A DNA stretch of 14,635 nt. Origin: Cytophagia bacterium (GTDB lineage: Bacteria > Bacteroidota > Bacteroidia > Cytophagales > Cyclobacteriaceae). The stretch is taken from contig JABXIP010000104.1 in the NCBI GenBank assembly GCA_013373005.1, positions 1 to 14,635 on the forward strand. Direction: 5' to 3'. Below, in pieces: positions 14,291-14,635 of the stretch. The notes below the pieces were generated by a model. That model was not told the DNA's origin and searched no databases. It worked only from the letters and a program-made list of their open reading frames with translations. The number at the start of each line of letters is the position of its first letter. Position 1 is the stretch's first letter. A program made the position numbers and the translations under genes.

Positions 14291-14635
14291 CTACACAGTA
14301 TCCATAAAGTTCTTTTCCGTCCTGTTGAAAATAGCTAATCCAATAATGAAAAGAATGACAGCAAACAAAGTGGAATAGAGTAGCTGACCGTAATCCAAAA
14401 CCCCAGTACCTAAGAAAATATACCTGAAGGCTTCAATAATAGAAGTCATGGGATTAGCCAATATATATACCTTGTATTCCTCTGGAATAGAAGAGAGCGG
14501 ATAAATTACAGGAGTTCCATACATCAACAATTGCACTCCAAAGGTTATTAAAAATTTAAGGTCCCTGTACTTGGTGGTCAAAGCAGAGAGTATAAAACCG
14601 AAGCCTAACCCTAACAACATCATCACCAAGATCAA
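14291..14635 (-). CDS. wzm: Wzm-type ABC-2 polysaccharide export permease, C-terminal part (cut by window edge)
   Basis: Inner-membrane half of an ABC exporter that carries an undecaprenyl-linked glycan across the membrane; its partner ATPase is encoded four genes downstream. The visible 115 codons run open to the right edge, so the true start lies outside the window; the leading TTG at the edge is an internal Leu codon. Hydrophobic segments are seen near residues 1-18, 28-47 and 82-103 of the fragment. The motif TKYRDLKF, then a stretch with PVIYPLS and NP(M)T, and the ending RTEKNFMDTV are typical of the Wzm/TagG/KpsM-like permeases. The stop codon is TAG and the next gene starts 26 bases on. 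The family assignment is strong; the transported glycan cannot be read from this piece. Confidence 0.9.
   Translation of the reverse strand: MILVMMLLGLGFGFILSALTTKYRDLKFLITFGVQLLMYGTPVIYPLSSIPEEYKVYILANPMTSIIEAFRYIFLGTGVLDYGQLLYSTLFAVILFIIGLAIFNRTEKNFMDTV

Noticed and set aside
14291..14635. Complete small membrane protein starting with TTG at the right edge
   Set aside because: The frame is open at the edge and matches only the C-terminal part of an ABC-2 permease, so it is a truncated gene.

Overview
The window is one stretch of a surface-polysaccharide locus, probably an ABC-transporter-dependent O-antigen or capsule cluster. All 17 recognisable genes lie on the minus strand, so transcription runs from position 14635 down to 1. 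Both ends cut a gene. Most genes overlap by 1 to 17 bases or are separated by 17 to 26 bases; the two wider gaps are 61 and 78 bases. This looks like a single long operon with no internal promoter that I can recognise. The DNA is AT-rich and start codons lack clear Shine-Dalgarno sequences. With the gene content, this suggests a Bacteroidota genome, perhaps a marine Cytophagales-type organism. That assignment is an inference, not a proof.

In transcription order. (1) 14635-14291: C-terminal end of an ABC-2 polysaccharide permease (Wzm). (2) 14264-10715: four tightly packed genes, namely a DRE-TIM (4-hydroxy-2-oxovalerate-aldolase-like) enzyme fused to a Rossmann-like C-terminal domain, an HpcH/HpaI pyruvate aldolase, a NeuA-type CMP-sugar synthetase and a HAD phosphatase. 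They resemble an aldolase-based route to a CMP-activated 2-keto-3-deoxy (ulosonic) acid and are the most unusual part of the window. (3) 10636-9371: Wzt, the transporter ATPase, with a C-terminal carbohydrate-binding-type domain and a striking 30-bp perfect palindrome at the domain junction. (4) 9349-2469: a DUF115/Maf-like protein, a GT8-like glycosyltransferase, a SAM methyltransferase, and four glycosyltransferases in the order GT4, GT2, GT4, GT4. (5) 2479-175: a second acidic-sugar module made of an SpsF-type cytidylyltransferase, a NeuB/SpsE-type synthase and a KdsC-like C0 HAD phosphatase. This trio parallels the KDN-9-phosphate pathway known in Bacteroides thetaiotaomicron. (6) 113-1: the first 37 codons of a further gene.

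Working model (inference): two different nonulosonic or ulosonic acids are made and CMP-activated, one by the PEP-dependent NeuB route and one by a pyruvate-aldolase route. The glycosyltransferases and possibly the DUF115 protein assemble the glycan, the methyltransferase may decorate or cap it, and Wzm-Wzt exports it. No IS elements, tRNA or rRNA genes, or CRISPR arrays were seen, and no gene-free stretch exceeds 300 bases.
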